Shown piece after piece: positions 11,739 to 22,287 of a stretch of DNA of 64,000 nt (the first letter of the stretch is position 1; each line of letters opens with the position of its first letter). The notes under the pieces are model-generated. The model made no database searches, was not told the origin of the DNA, and was given only the letters and a program-made list of their open reading frames with translations. The stretch covers positions 15,839,669 to 15,903,668 of the forward strand of contig AP025045.1 in assembly GCA_036186865.1 (NCBI GenBank), in the 5' to 3' direction. Both the position numbers and the translations under genes were made by a program. The DNA comes from Eustoma russellianum (taxonomy: Eukaryota; Streptophyta; Magnoliopsida; Gentianales; Gentianaceae).

Positions 11739-12007
11739 ACTAGTTAGTTCATTAACTTAAGCACTTCACATAATGAACTAGTTTAGTTTATTGATCATGG
11801 AACCTGAAAATAGTATAAAGACAACAAATGTTTGCCATATTATGTATGCTTTAATGCTTCATGGCTCGTTAGTTTGGTAATAATATATAAGTATGTAAAG
11901 CATGTTTAACATGTAACCGTGTCAAGTAATAATTTGTTCATGCATTTCGTAAGCACGTAGTATTTAAATCATGCATTTGTAAATCACTCAATCCTTTTCT
12001 CTCAACA

Positions 12008-14340
12008 AGATTAACCTATTTTCTTAGTATAAACATGCACAATATGATGATGAATATGTTGGTTTATGTGATAGATTATGAAACTAGACTTAGGTTATGT
12101 CACGTATGAATATGCATGTGAAGTTAACAATTGAATGAAGCCTCTTATGATCATGCATGCAAAAATAATGAACAAAGTGTTGAATCTTGTAAGATTATGA
12201 TATTGCATGCATTATATAAATTGTTATTTTGCTCTCATTATGTGTATTTCTATGTGATGATCATCATATATGTTTGACATGGTTTACTCTTGTATTCTTG
12301 ATGCTTTGATGGTTAGGACTATACATGAGATGGTGCATCATGTCATGGTATGGTTCTTGGTCATATTTTCATGTTTCTGGATGATAATCTCTTCTTCTCC
12401 ATTTACATATATGTATACGGCATAAAAGGAGGCTGTTTTAAGCCACGCCTTTGATCTTGATTTTGCATCTATATGATGATACATAATCTTGATAATCATG
12501 GCAAAACAAGGTATGTTTACATGCTCCCTTTCACTTTTATGTTTTCTTGATTTTCATGGTTTTTCAATGTCACGAGTTTGCTGGATTTGAAGGCTTGAAC
12601 ATGTTGATTCATGATCAACCTATGTTCTTATTACATTCCACTTTATTTTGTTCTATGTCAAAGATCATGTTAATTACATAGATCAATGTGTTAATTACAA
12701 GACATATGGACATCAGATTGATTGAATTATGGTTTCTGTGGTTGGTGAGTTGGGGCGGGGGTACACAGACGGTTTTGGTGCTCATCATGGAAGAAATTTT
12801 TTTAATCCATCTAATGGATATATAGTGAAAAGGATGTCATGATATAAATTATGTTCATGTCAGAAATATAATTATGATTTGATTACAAACTCATGAAATG
12901 TATGCATTGGAAACTCCATTGTGATTCATTGGATGAAATGTTGTATGGACAATTTGAAGGAAGATGGGATGGTAGAAAAGTCCAAACGTGGACTGTTTCT
13001 CTTGGGTCTTAGTTGAGACCTCCCATGGGTGAAGATGGTATTTTCTTCAAGATTATGACATGTATGATGTAGATAGGTATTAGGTTTGTAATGATGTAAT
13101 TTTAGACTGACAATGGGGAGCAAACGGAGATGTAAACGGACAGTACAAACCAAACGTTAGAAATATGTTTTCATCGCATCGCATGTTTTAAAAAGTCACA
13201 CTCGCATAACAAGCAATGCCGAAAAAGCGATTGATTCCAAAACATATGTTATTGTATTGGTGGGCGTCATGGCATCGGGACCGGAGAGGTAGGTATTGGC
13301 ATATTGTATCGTTATTGGCCTAAGTGTAACACCTTATTTGAACAAGGGATCTCCGGCATATCGAGCTACTATTAAAAATATGTGCATATGACATAACACC
13401 ATGTTTAGAACATCGGAATTCATATTTGAACATGCGACTATATGGAAAATTATTCCATATGTTGTACGATATTGTTCCTACGTAAGAAAAATTGCTGTAG
13501 CCATCATATGGAAAATGTGATGTTTTGGAAATATTTATAGAGAATGGACGTTGTTATGGATTTTTCAAAAGATCAAACTTTATGAGATTTTCAAGCCGTT
13601 GTTTTTATAAAACATTTATTGAACCTACGTTAGCATTAAGTTGATCAAAGTGGAACTTGTGACATAGATGTATAACTGATGTGAACATGAGGAATTATGA
13701 CTTTAGTATAAGACATGGATTGGAAGGCTAAGAATGGACATGTATAAGGTTGGATCCAAATGGGCATAGATAGGAGATACACATTATTCTTTATTGGTGA
13801 TGTTAAATGAATGTATCACATCTTGTTACTTGTACTCTTGTTTAATTGTGTATGTAGTGTCATTTATTTGTGAACAGAGATATTGTATTTATTATTTATG
13901 CTCTTATGTACTTTATTACCATGTCTCCTCATGTTTGATCCATATGATGGATTCAAGTAGATTACTTGCTGGACGATTAGTTTACCGCTCAAACTTTCCA
14001 TTTAAATAAACTTTTAGTGAACAAGGAATTCGGGGTCGAGTACATAGAGGACGAGCCTCAATTAGAATACTCGTGATCCAGGAGATGTATGCCTCAGGAT
14101 GACCTTTAGATATTTTGACGATGTTATCTATTAAGGAATTTATGGACTCCGATGTTTTGTATTTCGGATTGTACCGGACATTATGTATTTTGTAAACCTT
14201 TAAGTTTTTATTGCTTCCGTTATATCAATCCATGTCTCATATATGGCGTGTATATGATTGTTATCGACGCCTTGTACTTTTAGTATTAGAGTACGGCCAG
14301 TGAACTGCTCCGAGACCGTAGACTCAGACAGGGCGCTACA
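12008..14340 (+). repeat. G1 5' LTR, right part
   Basis: Noncoding. It ends GACAGGGCGCTACA directly before the primer site. The last 350 bases carry the family pattern (GGTCGAGTACATAGAGGACGAGCC, ACGCCTTGTACTTTTAG, GAGTACGGCCAG). It has a single GTGTAACACCTT motif at about 13323, which is repeated in G3. The 5' start is missing because C1 adjoins at 12007. Confidence 0.78.
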
Positions 14341-14342
14341 GG

Positions 14343-14355
14343 TGGTACCAGAGCC
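14343..14355 (+). other. Met-tRNA primer binding site of G1
   Basis: TGGTACCAGAGCC, 2 bp after the LTR end. It differs from TGGTATCAGAGCC by one base. Confidence 0.88.
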
Positions 14356-14749
14356 CAAGACTCCAGATCCACGGCAAAAACGGTAACTTAAACAATGGAC
14401 TTAGAACTTAAGTGATGATCTTAGACATAAGGAATGATCATAGAATGAGAATAATAGCCTTAGAGTGAGCAAAACTAGAACGTTTTAGGTATAAGCGGCC
14501 GAAAGAACATTACCTTTACTTAATTAGTAAATGGACACATTGGAACCTAACAACTAGAACTGTCCCCATAGGAATTGATTAACCAACTCTAAACTAAATT
14601 TCACGTGTAATTATGACTTGTTAAAATAATTAACACTTTGAACTATGGCAAGACAAAAACCGTCTCCTGTATGATATGGATAGACTACCCTAATCAAAAA
14701 TTCCTTTATGTATATATGACTTGTTAAAATAATACAAATGTCTACGATA

Positions 14750-15740
14750 GGGTGCCTCTGAAACCACGTGGGAGACCTGCTAGGGCTAGGCCTGTACAAT
14801 CATCACCACCGGCGAAGTACCACCACTTCAGCCACATGAACAAGGAGGTCTCCAGCAGGCCTTACTTAACGCCTTGGTACAGATCGAGTAGGCCATAGGA
14901 AGTAACCAGGCAGCACTTCCACCGCCACCGCCACCACAGTAGTACGGTACTCATTTGTTCTTTAGAGAGTTAAAGAGAGCTCGAGTTCCTACTTTTGAGA
15001 GAGGTCCTGACCCAGATGAAGCTGAAAACTAGTTGGATGAGATTGAGAATTGCTTTGAACTGATACAGATGCCAGATGAGATGAAGGCATAGGTAATCCG
15101 ATCTTTTCTCATTGGAGAGGTGAATTAGTAGTGGAAGACTAATATCCAGCCACTACAATGGTCGGTTGCGTGGACCTGTTTCTTCGAGAAGTTTTATGAG
15201 TTCTACATTCCACCCTCCGTGACCATTCAAAAAATTGGTGCTTTTGAATCAATTAAGCAGGAGCCTGGAGTGACAGTGTTAGAGTATGCCAATCAATTCA
15301 CAGCTATTGGCAGATACCTTCTATGTACTATGGGTGACGACCATCTTGAGATGATCAAGTTTGAACACGGTCTGAGCTCACACATTCGTACTTGGATTGT
15401 CAATGAAAATCAAGGAACTTTGGAGAATTATTGGATGCTTGTTATCGTGTTGAGAGAGAAATTATGAGACGTAATGAGGAGGCTCAAGGAAAGAAGCCTA
15501 GAGATGTTGGAGGTGATAGACCTGGAAAAGGGGCCAAGACAGCAAGAAAGGAAGTTAACCGTACTCATCAGCGACCCCTACGTCAGCAGCAGCCCTAGCA
15601 TTATTGTCAGCTGCAGCGTCTGCAGCCACAGCCATCTATTCCTTGTTTCCCTAATTGTCAGAAACAGCACAGGGAGAGTGCCAACTGAGGACCAGTGCTT
15701 GTTTTAGCTGTGGTAAGACAAGTCATATGTTAGGGACTTT
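14750..15740 (+). pseudogene. G1 gag (Retrotrans_gag) with in-frame stops
   Basis: The translated blocks match the gypsy capsid domain: FRELKRARVPTFERGPDPDE, then LDEIENCFELIQMPDEMKA, FFEKFYEFYIPPSVTIQK, QEPGVTVLEYANQFTAIGRY and IKFEHGLSSHIRTWI. The order and spacing are as in chromovirus gag and in the G3 gag below. Stops replace tryptophan or glutamine codons at least four times (about 15030, 15091, 15127 and 15130). A zinc knuckle begins at about 15690 as ACFSCGKTSHM but loses frame before its last cysteine. An intact segment lies at 15219-15467. Not translatable as a whole. Confidence 0.82.
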
Positions 15741-15859
15741 CTAGAGCCAAAGAATGTGTCACAGAGAAATGCTCCACATCAGAGGGACCATCTATGGGCC
15801 AATGCCCAAGTACATCTGATGACAGATGTTGAAGTACACGATGCCCCTGACTGTGATAG

Positions 15860-15938
15860 GTATATTTAATTACGCAATTTAAGTATTGTTGTTATATACC
15901 TGTTTAAAACCCTGTGCTTGAATTGTAAATTGTCCCAG
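15860..15938 (+). other. Intron-like GT...AG segment 1 in G1
   Basis: 79 bases, AT-rich, starting GTATAT and ending TTGTCCCAG. They separate a gag-protease linker (EVHDAPDCD) from the protease start (VILVKNILAHILFDSG). In related elements those two blocks are nearly adjacent. Removing the segment leaves the protease one base out of frame with the linker, so the exact boundary or a nearby indel is uncertain. Confidence 0.4.
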
Positions 15939-16075
15939 GTGTGATATTAGTAAAGAATATACTCGCACATATCCTGTTTGATAGTGGTGCAAGCCACTCT
16001 TTCGTATCTAAAAGGTTCACCAAGAATCTTAGTAGTTGTCCTACATCGTTAGAGACGCTTTATCGTGTTCAGGCA
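15939..16075 (+). pseudogene. G1 aspartic protease fragment
   Basis: Encodes VILVKNILAHILFDSGASHS, with the FDSGASHSF active site of the gypsy protease, then FVSKRFTKNL. After about 45 residues the sequence passes into an unrelated short stretch and then RNase H. The protease would normally be about 100 residues and be followed by about 500 residues of reverse transcriptase; neither is complete here. Confidence 0.78.
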
Positions 16076-16079
16076 GCTG

Positions 16080-16330
16080 GCGGATTCATAGTATACATTG
16101 ATGCTTCCAGAAATGGACTAGGTAAATAAATAAACGACTCCACCATTGTAAATTCTTCATATTGTATACATGCATTAATCTTTTTCTTTTAGGTTACGTA
16201 TTGATGCAAAAGGATCAAGTAATTGCTTATGCTTCGAGCCAGTTGAAGCCTTACGAGTAGAATTACCCTACTCATGACTTGGAATTGGTGGCAGTGGTGT
16301 TTGCTTTGATAACATAGAGACATTATCTGA
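16080..16330 (+). pseudogene. G1 RNase H, interrupted by an intron-like segment
   Basis: Blocks GFIVYIDASRNGLG and, after 71 bases, VLMQKDQVIAYASSQLKPYE, then NYPTHDLELVAVVFAL and RHYLNKERFEV. These are the standard RNase H blocks of gypsy elements. The catalytic aspartate is in YIDASRN and the glutamate in DLELVAV. A TAG replaces a glutamine codon at about 16258 and another stop follows FALIT. The whole reverse transcriptase that should precede it is missing. Confidence 0.8.
16122..16192 (+). other. Intron-like GT...AG segment 2 in G1 RNase H
   Basis: 71 bases starting GTAAATAAAT and ending in a pyrimidine tract, CTTTTTCTTTTAG. A TGCATTAATC sequence just before the tract could serve as a branch site. 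Removing it joins the codons for NGLG directly to YVLMQKD in frame, which restores the normal RNase H sequence. The segment contains two stops in the coding frame. Confidence 0.6.
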
Positions 16331-16380
16331 ACAAAGAGAGATTTGAAGTGAACAAAAGAGTTGAACATGAGACAGTATAG

Positions 16381-17547
16381 GTGGTTGGAATTAGTAGTAG
16401 GGAGTTCGTGCATCGGTGTCTAGTATGCCAACAAGTTAAAGCAGAACATCAGCGACCTACCGGTCTACTACAGCCACTGGAAATCCCTGAATGGAAATGG
16501 AAACACATCACCATAGAGTTTGTTATAGGACTTCCTAAGACTGGAAGTGGGAATGACACGATTTGGGTAATTGTTGATAGACTTACCAAATTAGCACTCC
16601 TTTTACCTATGTGGATTCAGGCTTCAATGGAGAAGTTGGTAAACATATACATGGATGATATAGTGAGCTTACATGGTGTGCCGATGAGTATTGTATGCGA
16701 TCGAGATCCTCTTTTCACGGCATCATTCTATAAGGCTTATTAGTGGGCTATTGGTACTGAAATCAAGATGAGTACGGCTTTTTATCCTCAGACTGATAGG
16801 CAATTTAAACGAACCTTACAGACTTTAAAGGATATGTTGCGTGCTTGTGCATTGGATTTCAAGTGTATCTGGAACAAGTCTACAAAGTTGATGGAATTCT
16901 CGTACAACAAATGTTATCACATCTCAATTGGTTTCGCACTGTATGAGGCATTGTATGGAAAAAAGTGTCGATCCCCACTGTATTAGGATGAAGTTGGAAA
17001 GCTATTAAGGGCCCATAGTTAGTAGAAAGACCTTATAAAAGGTCAAAGTGATTCGCGACAAGTTGAAAATAGTCCAATATCGCAGCAAGAGCTAGGTAAC
17101 TCTAAGAGACAACCAGTAGAGTTTGATATGTGCGAGAAGGTGTACTTGAGGATTTCGCCTACGAAAGGCGTATTGATATTTGGAGTTAAAGGGAAGTTGA
17201 GTCCTCGAGTTATTGGTCCCTATGAGATCTTGGAGAGAGTCGGAACCGTGGTGTATCATTTGGCGTTGCCTACTACATTGTCAAAGATGCATGATGTGTT
17301 CTATGTATTGCAGTTGCGCCGTTACGTGCACGTCCCGAGTCATATTTCGGAGCAGCAACCATTAGTGATCCGAGACGATGCTACATATGATGAGGTTCCG
17401 GTACATATTTTGGACCTCAAAGAGCAAGTGTTGAGGAGGCGATCGATTCTATTTGTGAAAGTGGAGTGGAGTAATCATTCAGAATGTGAAAAAACAAGGG
17501 ATCCTGAACAGCAAATGAAGGAGCAGTATCCTCGACTCTTCGATTAA
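16381..17547 (+). pseudogene. G1 integrase with chromodomain-like C-terminus
   Basis: The zinc-binding end (CLVCQQVKAEHQRPTGLLQPL) is followed by the catalytic core: ITIEFVIGLPKTGSG, IVCDRDPLFTASF and FYPQTDRQFKRTLQTL. The first aspartate is glutamate here (usual form ITMDF) and the catalytic glutamate of the DGQSER motif is lysine, so the enzyme would be dead even if read through. Stops fall at about 16741, 16984 and 17023. The tail (17128-17547) has the GPYEILERVG block, the HDVFYVLQLRRYV block and a chromodomain-like end running to EQYPRLF. That tail is characteristic of chromoviruses and is thought to bias insertion toward heterochromatin. Confidence 0.85.
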
Positions 17548-17581
17548 GGTATATAAGTTTCGAGGATGAAACTTTTTATAC

Positions 17582-17590
17582 GGGGAGAAA
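17582..17590 (+). other. Polypurine tract of G1
   Basis: GGGGAGAAA directly before the 3' LTR. A conserved GTTTCGAGGATGAAACTTTT sequence precedes it here and also in G3 at about 61812. Confidence 0.8.
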
Positions 17591-18443
17591 TGTTACGTCC
17601 CGTCTCTTGTACCAAGTGCAATAGATTAAAACACTATGCCATGTTAAGCAGTATATGTAACAAACTGCATATTAAATAAATAAAATATAAACTATGTAGC
17701 AAATGATTTATTTTGGGTAATTAAATGAAATAAAAAATAAAAAAAACATTTTACTTCACTTAATTAAAAGAAAAAGAAAAGTTTGGGCATAGAATAATGA
17801 TGTGAGCTGTTTTATCCTATTCTAATCACCCCAAAACCCCTCATGGCTGACCACTTTATGAGAAAAGAAGGAAAGGCTTCGTAGATCAACACTCCAACAA
17901 CATGCACAAAAGGTAGAAGCTTTATTCCAAAAATCAAATGATGATTTCTTGTCTTTTCCTCCCTCATCAATCAAGAATATCATCACTCCTCCACTACTTG
18001 GCAAAATCGGCTTTAACAAGGAAAAGAGGAGATGAAAGTTCACTCCTAGCATTACATTCTACCCTCCAACTTGAATCAAAGCATATCTCTTCCATTCCAA
18101 AAAGATTTCAAAGTCTCGTTCATAATATTTCCTCTCTTTCAAGACATATTCTCCCACCCCTCCAAGGCCCTAAAAACCGTGGGCCTTAGGGATGAAAAGG
18201 GAAGAATTTCTCCAAGTTTAAGAGAAGAAGAAGACATAAAATGACCTTCAACCATCACTTAAGATATGCTTTATTTTGTTGTTCTTTAAAGAAATCTCTT
18301 CCTTCAAGTGCTCATTCCACTCTTCCACCTTTCTTCCAAAATTGTGCTAAGGGAGCCAAAGGAGATGGTAGAACACTCTCTAGTGAAGGTTTAAAAAGAA
18401 GATTCCAAAGGAATTTAAGTTGAGAGGCAAGAGTAAGGTATGA
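17591..18443 (+). repeat. G1 3' LTR, left part
   Basis: Starts TGTTACGTCCCGTCTC after the polypurine tract and is cut at 18443 by the E3 LTR. It contains no gene. The leader-like stretch from about 17820 to 18430 has several small open frames (60-83 codons) rich in Ser, Leu and Lys that match nothing I recognise. The remainder of this LTR is not found on the far side of E3. Confidence 0.8.
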
Positions 18444-19572
18444 TGTTAGATCCATGACAATCACTCTAGAGGAAGGCTGAATAGAGTGCTGGGCGATTTT
18501 ACTTAATTTTCTCGTTTTTGGCTAACTCCAACTCAAATGAACTCCAAATCAAAGTAAAGACGGGAAATTAGAGATAATGAATGAATACACCGGATATGGA
18601 ATGGTTCAAATCTTAAATGAATCTACTCCAATACCACTTTGTTTCCAAAGTTGATTTTTAATAGCTACTCTCCTTATTACTCTTAATAAGAACAACAACA
18701 ACAATACTTACACTAACAACTTAGTGTAAGCAACCACAACAACATGTTCTTGCACAAAACAACTTTATGAAACCACAACAACACCTGCTATAAGCAAGAA
18801 TAAGTTCTTGCTTCCTTACAACTTCAACAAAGTCCTTTCAAAGAACTTTCTCGCAGTTAGTTCCGGGAAGTAGTGTCTTAAACACATTAAGATATCAAAT
18901 ATGTATGGTTCCTCTTGTGTTAGACTTAAACTCTCACAATTTACAACAGTGAAGAACAAGCAACAAGAGCTTAACAAGCTTTAAGCACTTTTGCACAAAT
19001 GAGAGATTTTTTAAAACAATGAAATATGAAGCTTGAAGAGGATGAAAGTGTATATAGTCTTCATATGAGATTCTTCAATTTATAGAGTGTGTGAGCCATG
19101 TTTTTGCAGCCACCCCAAGTCTTCAGCTCAATCAAAAGTCTTGACGATGTCCAAATACTCTTTAGCCACCCTATGGATTGATTTGATCCTCCAAAGTCAC
19201 CCTAGAAAATCTTAGACATGGATACAATAGTAAAGGAAGCATGATTAATGTCTGAGAAAAGTCCACAAGAAATTTAAGCAAGTTTGGAAAGATAAAACAC
19301 CATAAATCTCCTTTGGGTTTTGTTCCAACGGTCATAAAAATTTGAATCATGGAAGACATCGATCGACCGATGTGTCAGTGTTGGGAGATCGATATCTTCC
19401 AGTAAGGTTCAAGTTTTGCACCTTTCATACATTGAATGATCGATGTCTCTTCTTTGAGAGATTGACGTGTACATCGATCGATTGATGTGTTATTGCTGAG
19501 AGATCGATGTCAAACTTGAATGCACGTCAATATATGATCATCCCGAAACCCAAAATAAATGACATATACTTT
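18444..19572 (-). repeat. E3 3' LTR
   Basis: Aligns with 31345-32733 for most of its length. It carries ATCGAT-rich palindromic repeats at about 19355-19510. The inner boundary is approximate, set just before the polypurine tract. Confidence 0.8.
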
Positions 19573-19574
19573 AA

Positions 19575-19586
19575 ACTCCCCCTCAA
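19575..19586 (-). other. Polypurine tract of E3
   Basis: Plus-strand ACTCCCCCTCAA reads TTGAGGGGGAGT on the element strand, the usual copia form. Confidence 0.7.
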
Positions 19587-19932
19587 TATAAGCATGGATA
19601 AGATTAAGTATTATGGCATATTCTTACAGCACTTATGCTAAGTATCCAACACATATGTCAAGCATGTCAAATTTTCATTTTCATATTAAGCCTACCAAGC
19701 TTGCATATCAATCAAGCAAATATACCCAAACATCAAGCAAGCAAGTATACCCAAACATCAAGATGAGCATGCCACAACATACGCAACAAATTGACATAAG
19801 TATATCAACTTCAACAAAATGACATACGTATATCAACTTCAACTTCTCCCCCTTTTTCAAAAAAAATAAAAATACGCATTAAAGATAATTGAAATATGTT
19901 CATTACATATGACAAAACCAATAATGGTCAAA

Positions 19933-20642
19933 CTAGACTAATAGGGACAACATGGGAAGGGGATTGTAACTATTCTTCTTCGGATGAGAAGCATAGCCTA
20001 GAGACAACCGCCTTAAGTTTCGATTTGAGCTTTTGATATTTGACTTTTGGATGTTGAGCTCTGTTTTAAGCATTGTAACCCGCCTTCTGAGGTTGGCAGC
20101 TTCAACCTCAAGAGCATCCATCTGAATTTGCTCCTCCCTTTCTTTTTGTCTCCATTGGTTTATGGTTATATTTAGCTCATCAATTTCTACCTCAGAGCCT
20201 AACCTATATTCCAAACTAGAATCTTCCGCTATCTGAGCTTTTCTTTTATCAACTCGTGAGGTAATGGGGCTGGGTTGAGATTTGGTAGGGTGCATGTTGG
20301 GCACTGGTTCTTGTCCAGGTATGTCATCACCCTCCTCAGGCTCGGTTTGAGGGACTTTGCCACGTTGTGCTTCCTGTCAAGATTTGTGAATTTGTTGAAT
20401 GTTGGCTTTGATGTAGTAGTCCTTATTAGTGATTTTGTCTTCTTCCGCGCTGCCTAAAACCAAATTCTGACTTATTAAGAAATCCATAAATGATATTGCT
20501 ATAAGGAAGAGCTTTACTTTTCTTTGTGACCGCCTCCAACACATTTAAAAAGAAAATTTCCTTAAATTTCAGTGGTTCCCTATTGGCAATTGGAGAGGAA
20601 ATATAAAAATCTAGATTACTATGGAGTTTGGCCGACTTACCT
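19933..20642 (-). pseudogene. E3 extra ORF, C-terminal part (putative plant transposon protein)
   Basis: The downstream half of the ORF that starts at 26157, separated from it by the C2 insertion. On the minus strand it encodes a block with KFKEIFFLNVLEAVTKKSKA and ISQNLVLGSAEED, then a charged region and a predicted coiled coil (19933-20304, with ELNITINQWRQKEREEQ and LEVEAANLRRRVTMLKTEL). The layout resembles the putative plant transposon protein domain found beside many plant retroelements (Pfam PF20167, from memory). Its function is unknown; it is sometimes compared with env-like ORFs. At least one frameshift or stop separates the two blocks. Confidence 0.55.
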
Positions 20643-20865
20643 TGTAGGACCTGTATAGCACCACTAGAAGGGGGGTTTGAATAGTGAGTGTGGAAAAAAT
20701 TAGCTTTTAAAAACTTATGTTACCAAATTACCCACTTCTGAGAACAGATTCTATTCTCAGATCCTGTTTTAGACTGACTGAATGACCAGGTTATAGACCT
20801 CCAAAAATTGTGAAATTTGGTGACAATGTACTATCAGATGTTATGTATGTGTCACAAAATGTACT
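20643..20865 (-). repeat. C2 LTR piece a (3' terminal 220 bp)
   Basis: Starts TGTAGGACCTGTATAGCACC and follows the family LTR until about 20865, where it switches without a gap into gag coiled-coil sequence. The switch is a deletion junction. Confidence 0.82.
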
Positions 20866-20869
20866 CTAA

Positions 20870-22232
20870 GATGTTATTCTCGGATGTTAAGGATGAAATT
20901 TCAGATTAATGAATTGATCACGCAAGGCGACTCCTCTTTTGAATCATTTAATTGAGATGCAAGATTTGTGTTAGAAGATTCTAACAATTTCTTATCTTCA
21001 ATTAAACGTTTCCTTTCTTTTGTAAGAGTCTTAGTGAATTTGTGCAACTCAAGATATTGACTAAAGAAATCATCATAATAAAGTTCAAAATCAGAATCAG
21101 AATTAGAGTGTACCTCATTAGATGCCTTGGATGCAAATCATACTTGAGCCATTTCTTCTTCAGTTTCTTCATTCTCAGAATCGGATGAGTGATTTTATGT
21201 GGAGGCTTTGAGAGCTCTTCTTGTATTCCTTTGTTTATGTTTTGAGACAGGTCTAGTTTTTGTCCAATCCTTCTCACGGTTTTTGTTCATTGGTTTGTCC
21301 TTGTTCAGGCAGTCATATGATATATGTCCAAGTCTTCCACAGTCATAACATTTTATATCTTTAACATTATTCTTATTTTTATTTTTCTTAGTTGAAGTAG
21401 CCTTAGCATTGTTTTAAATGACTTTCTCATAAACTTTCTTAAACCTTTTGCCAATAGAATTAGATCATCATTATCCAAGTCCGTGTCACTATCGTCTACG
21501 TGATCAGGAAAAGCAGAGACGTATTCACTTGATTTAAATGCTATAGTCTTACCTTGTTTTGACGTTGATTCCGATTTCCTTAGAGTGACATACCTTTAGT
21601 GATCCGATTAATTCCTCCATCTTTATTGACTTGGTTTCCTTACTTTCTTCAATTGCGGTGACTTTAGGATCCCATTTGGATGGTAGACTTCTTAACACTT
21701 TTTGCACCTTTTCCTGTGAAGAAAATACCTTGCTAATAGACTCAAGAGAATTGTAGATGTTAGTGAATCTTAAATCCATATCGACAATAGATTCATTCGG
21801 TAATGATTTGAAGGATTCAAGAGTAGACATAAGCATATTTATCTTGGACTCTTTCACTTGACTAGTACCTCCATATGTCATTTCAAGACATCTTCACATT
21901 TCTTGGGCACTAGAACAATTTGATACATAACTCAATTCACTTTTACTTAACCATTTAGTAGAAGTTTAATGGCTTTAGCATTCATACTTAATTTCTTTTT
22001 TTTCTCACTAGTATATTCTTGCTTCGGTTTTATGACTTCTAAAGTAACACCATCAACCGTGGATAGCTTAGATGGAACAAATGTACCATTTTCTATGATA
22101 GATCATAAATCTATATCAATAGCCATAAGAAAAAGATTCATGCAAAGTTTCCATTTAATAAATGACTCACTATAGAAAAGGGGAGGCCTTATGCTTGACA
22201 TACCTCTCGGTTTTGTAACTAGTGGATGCCAT
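20870..22232 (-). pseudogene. C2 gag (UBN2 capsid, zinc knuckle, coiled coil)
   Basis: The minus strand encodes EMASTSYKTE near 22220, a probable native start. The capsid block at 21549-21881 contains ESIVDMDLRFTNIYNSLE and VLRSLPSKWDPKV, the UBN2 fold of copia gag. At about 21304-21350 there is an intact CCHC zinc knuckle, CYDCGRLGHISYDC. A charged region follows, then the coiled coil that C1 also keeps (3126-3692). Frames are broken between these blocks. In an intact element this would be the structural protein that packages the RNA. Confidence 0.8.
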
Positions 22233-22273
22233 CTCACAAAGATTGTTATATCTTCTTGTTATGAGTAAATCTT

Positions 22274-22285
22274 GCTTTGATACCA
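22274..22285 (-). other. Met-tRNA primer binding site of C2
   Basis: Plus-strand GCTTTGATACCA, one base from GCTCTGATACCA, 2 bp from the LTR edge at 22288. Confidence 0.85.
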
Positions 22286-22287
22286 CT

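Larger units (their letters stand above)
1758..12007 (-). mobile_element. Defective SIRE-like Ty1/copia element C1, with nested inserts
   Basis: Order on the minus strand: 5' LTR (12007 to 3719, interrupted twice), Met-tRNA primer binding site, gag remnant, protease/pre-integrase remnant, polypurine tract, 3' LTR (2195 down to 1758, where G0 interrupts it). Integrase, reverse transcriptase and RNase H are absent, so the element is a deletion derivative that cannot move by itself. The coiled-coil gag and the roughly 2.7-3 kb LTRs suggest the SIRE/Maximus group, but that assignment is by general resemblance only. The flank just right of 12007 reads AGATT; the matching left flank is outside the window. 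Confidence 0.75.
3719..12007 (-). repeat. C1 5' LTR in three pieces
   Basis: The LTR consists of 3719-5422, 8459-9159 and 11739-12007. The first gap is the solo LTR with its duplicated GTTAC; the second is the LINE with its duplicated 17 bp. Joining the pieces gives an LTR of about 2.7 kb that is collinear with the uninterrupted LTRs at 5423-8453 and 22288-24938. It ends in CTCTCAACA. The other terminus reads TATAGG where the relatives have TGTAGG, a G-to-A change. It holds the CACCACTAGAAGGGGGGTTG motif next to the primer site, common in plant copia LTRs. No gene inside. Confidence 0.85.
12008..18443 (+). mobile_element. Chromovirus-like Ty3/gypsy element G1 (defective)
   Basis: Order: 5' LTR (its right part, to 14340), primer binding site, gag, protease, RNase H, integrase with chromodomain-like tail, polypurine tract, start of 3' LTR. 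The reverse transcriptase is missing and stops and frameshifts are common. The integrase tail and the TGTTACGTCCCG LTR start suggest the Tekay/Del branch, a family-level inference. C1 interrupts the 5' LTR on the left and E3 cuts the 3' LTR at 18444. Confidence 0.82.

Noticed and set aside
17938..18423. Small plus-strand ORFs (83 and 60 codons) in the G1 3' LTR
   Set aside because: Leader-type, low-complexity sequence inside an LTR with no conserved motif.
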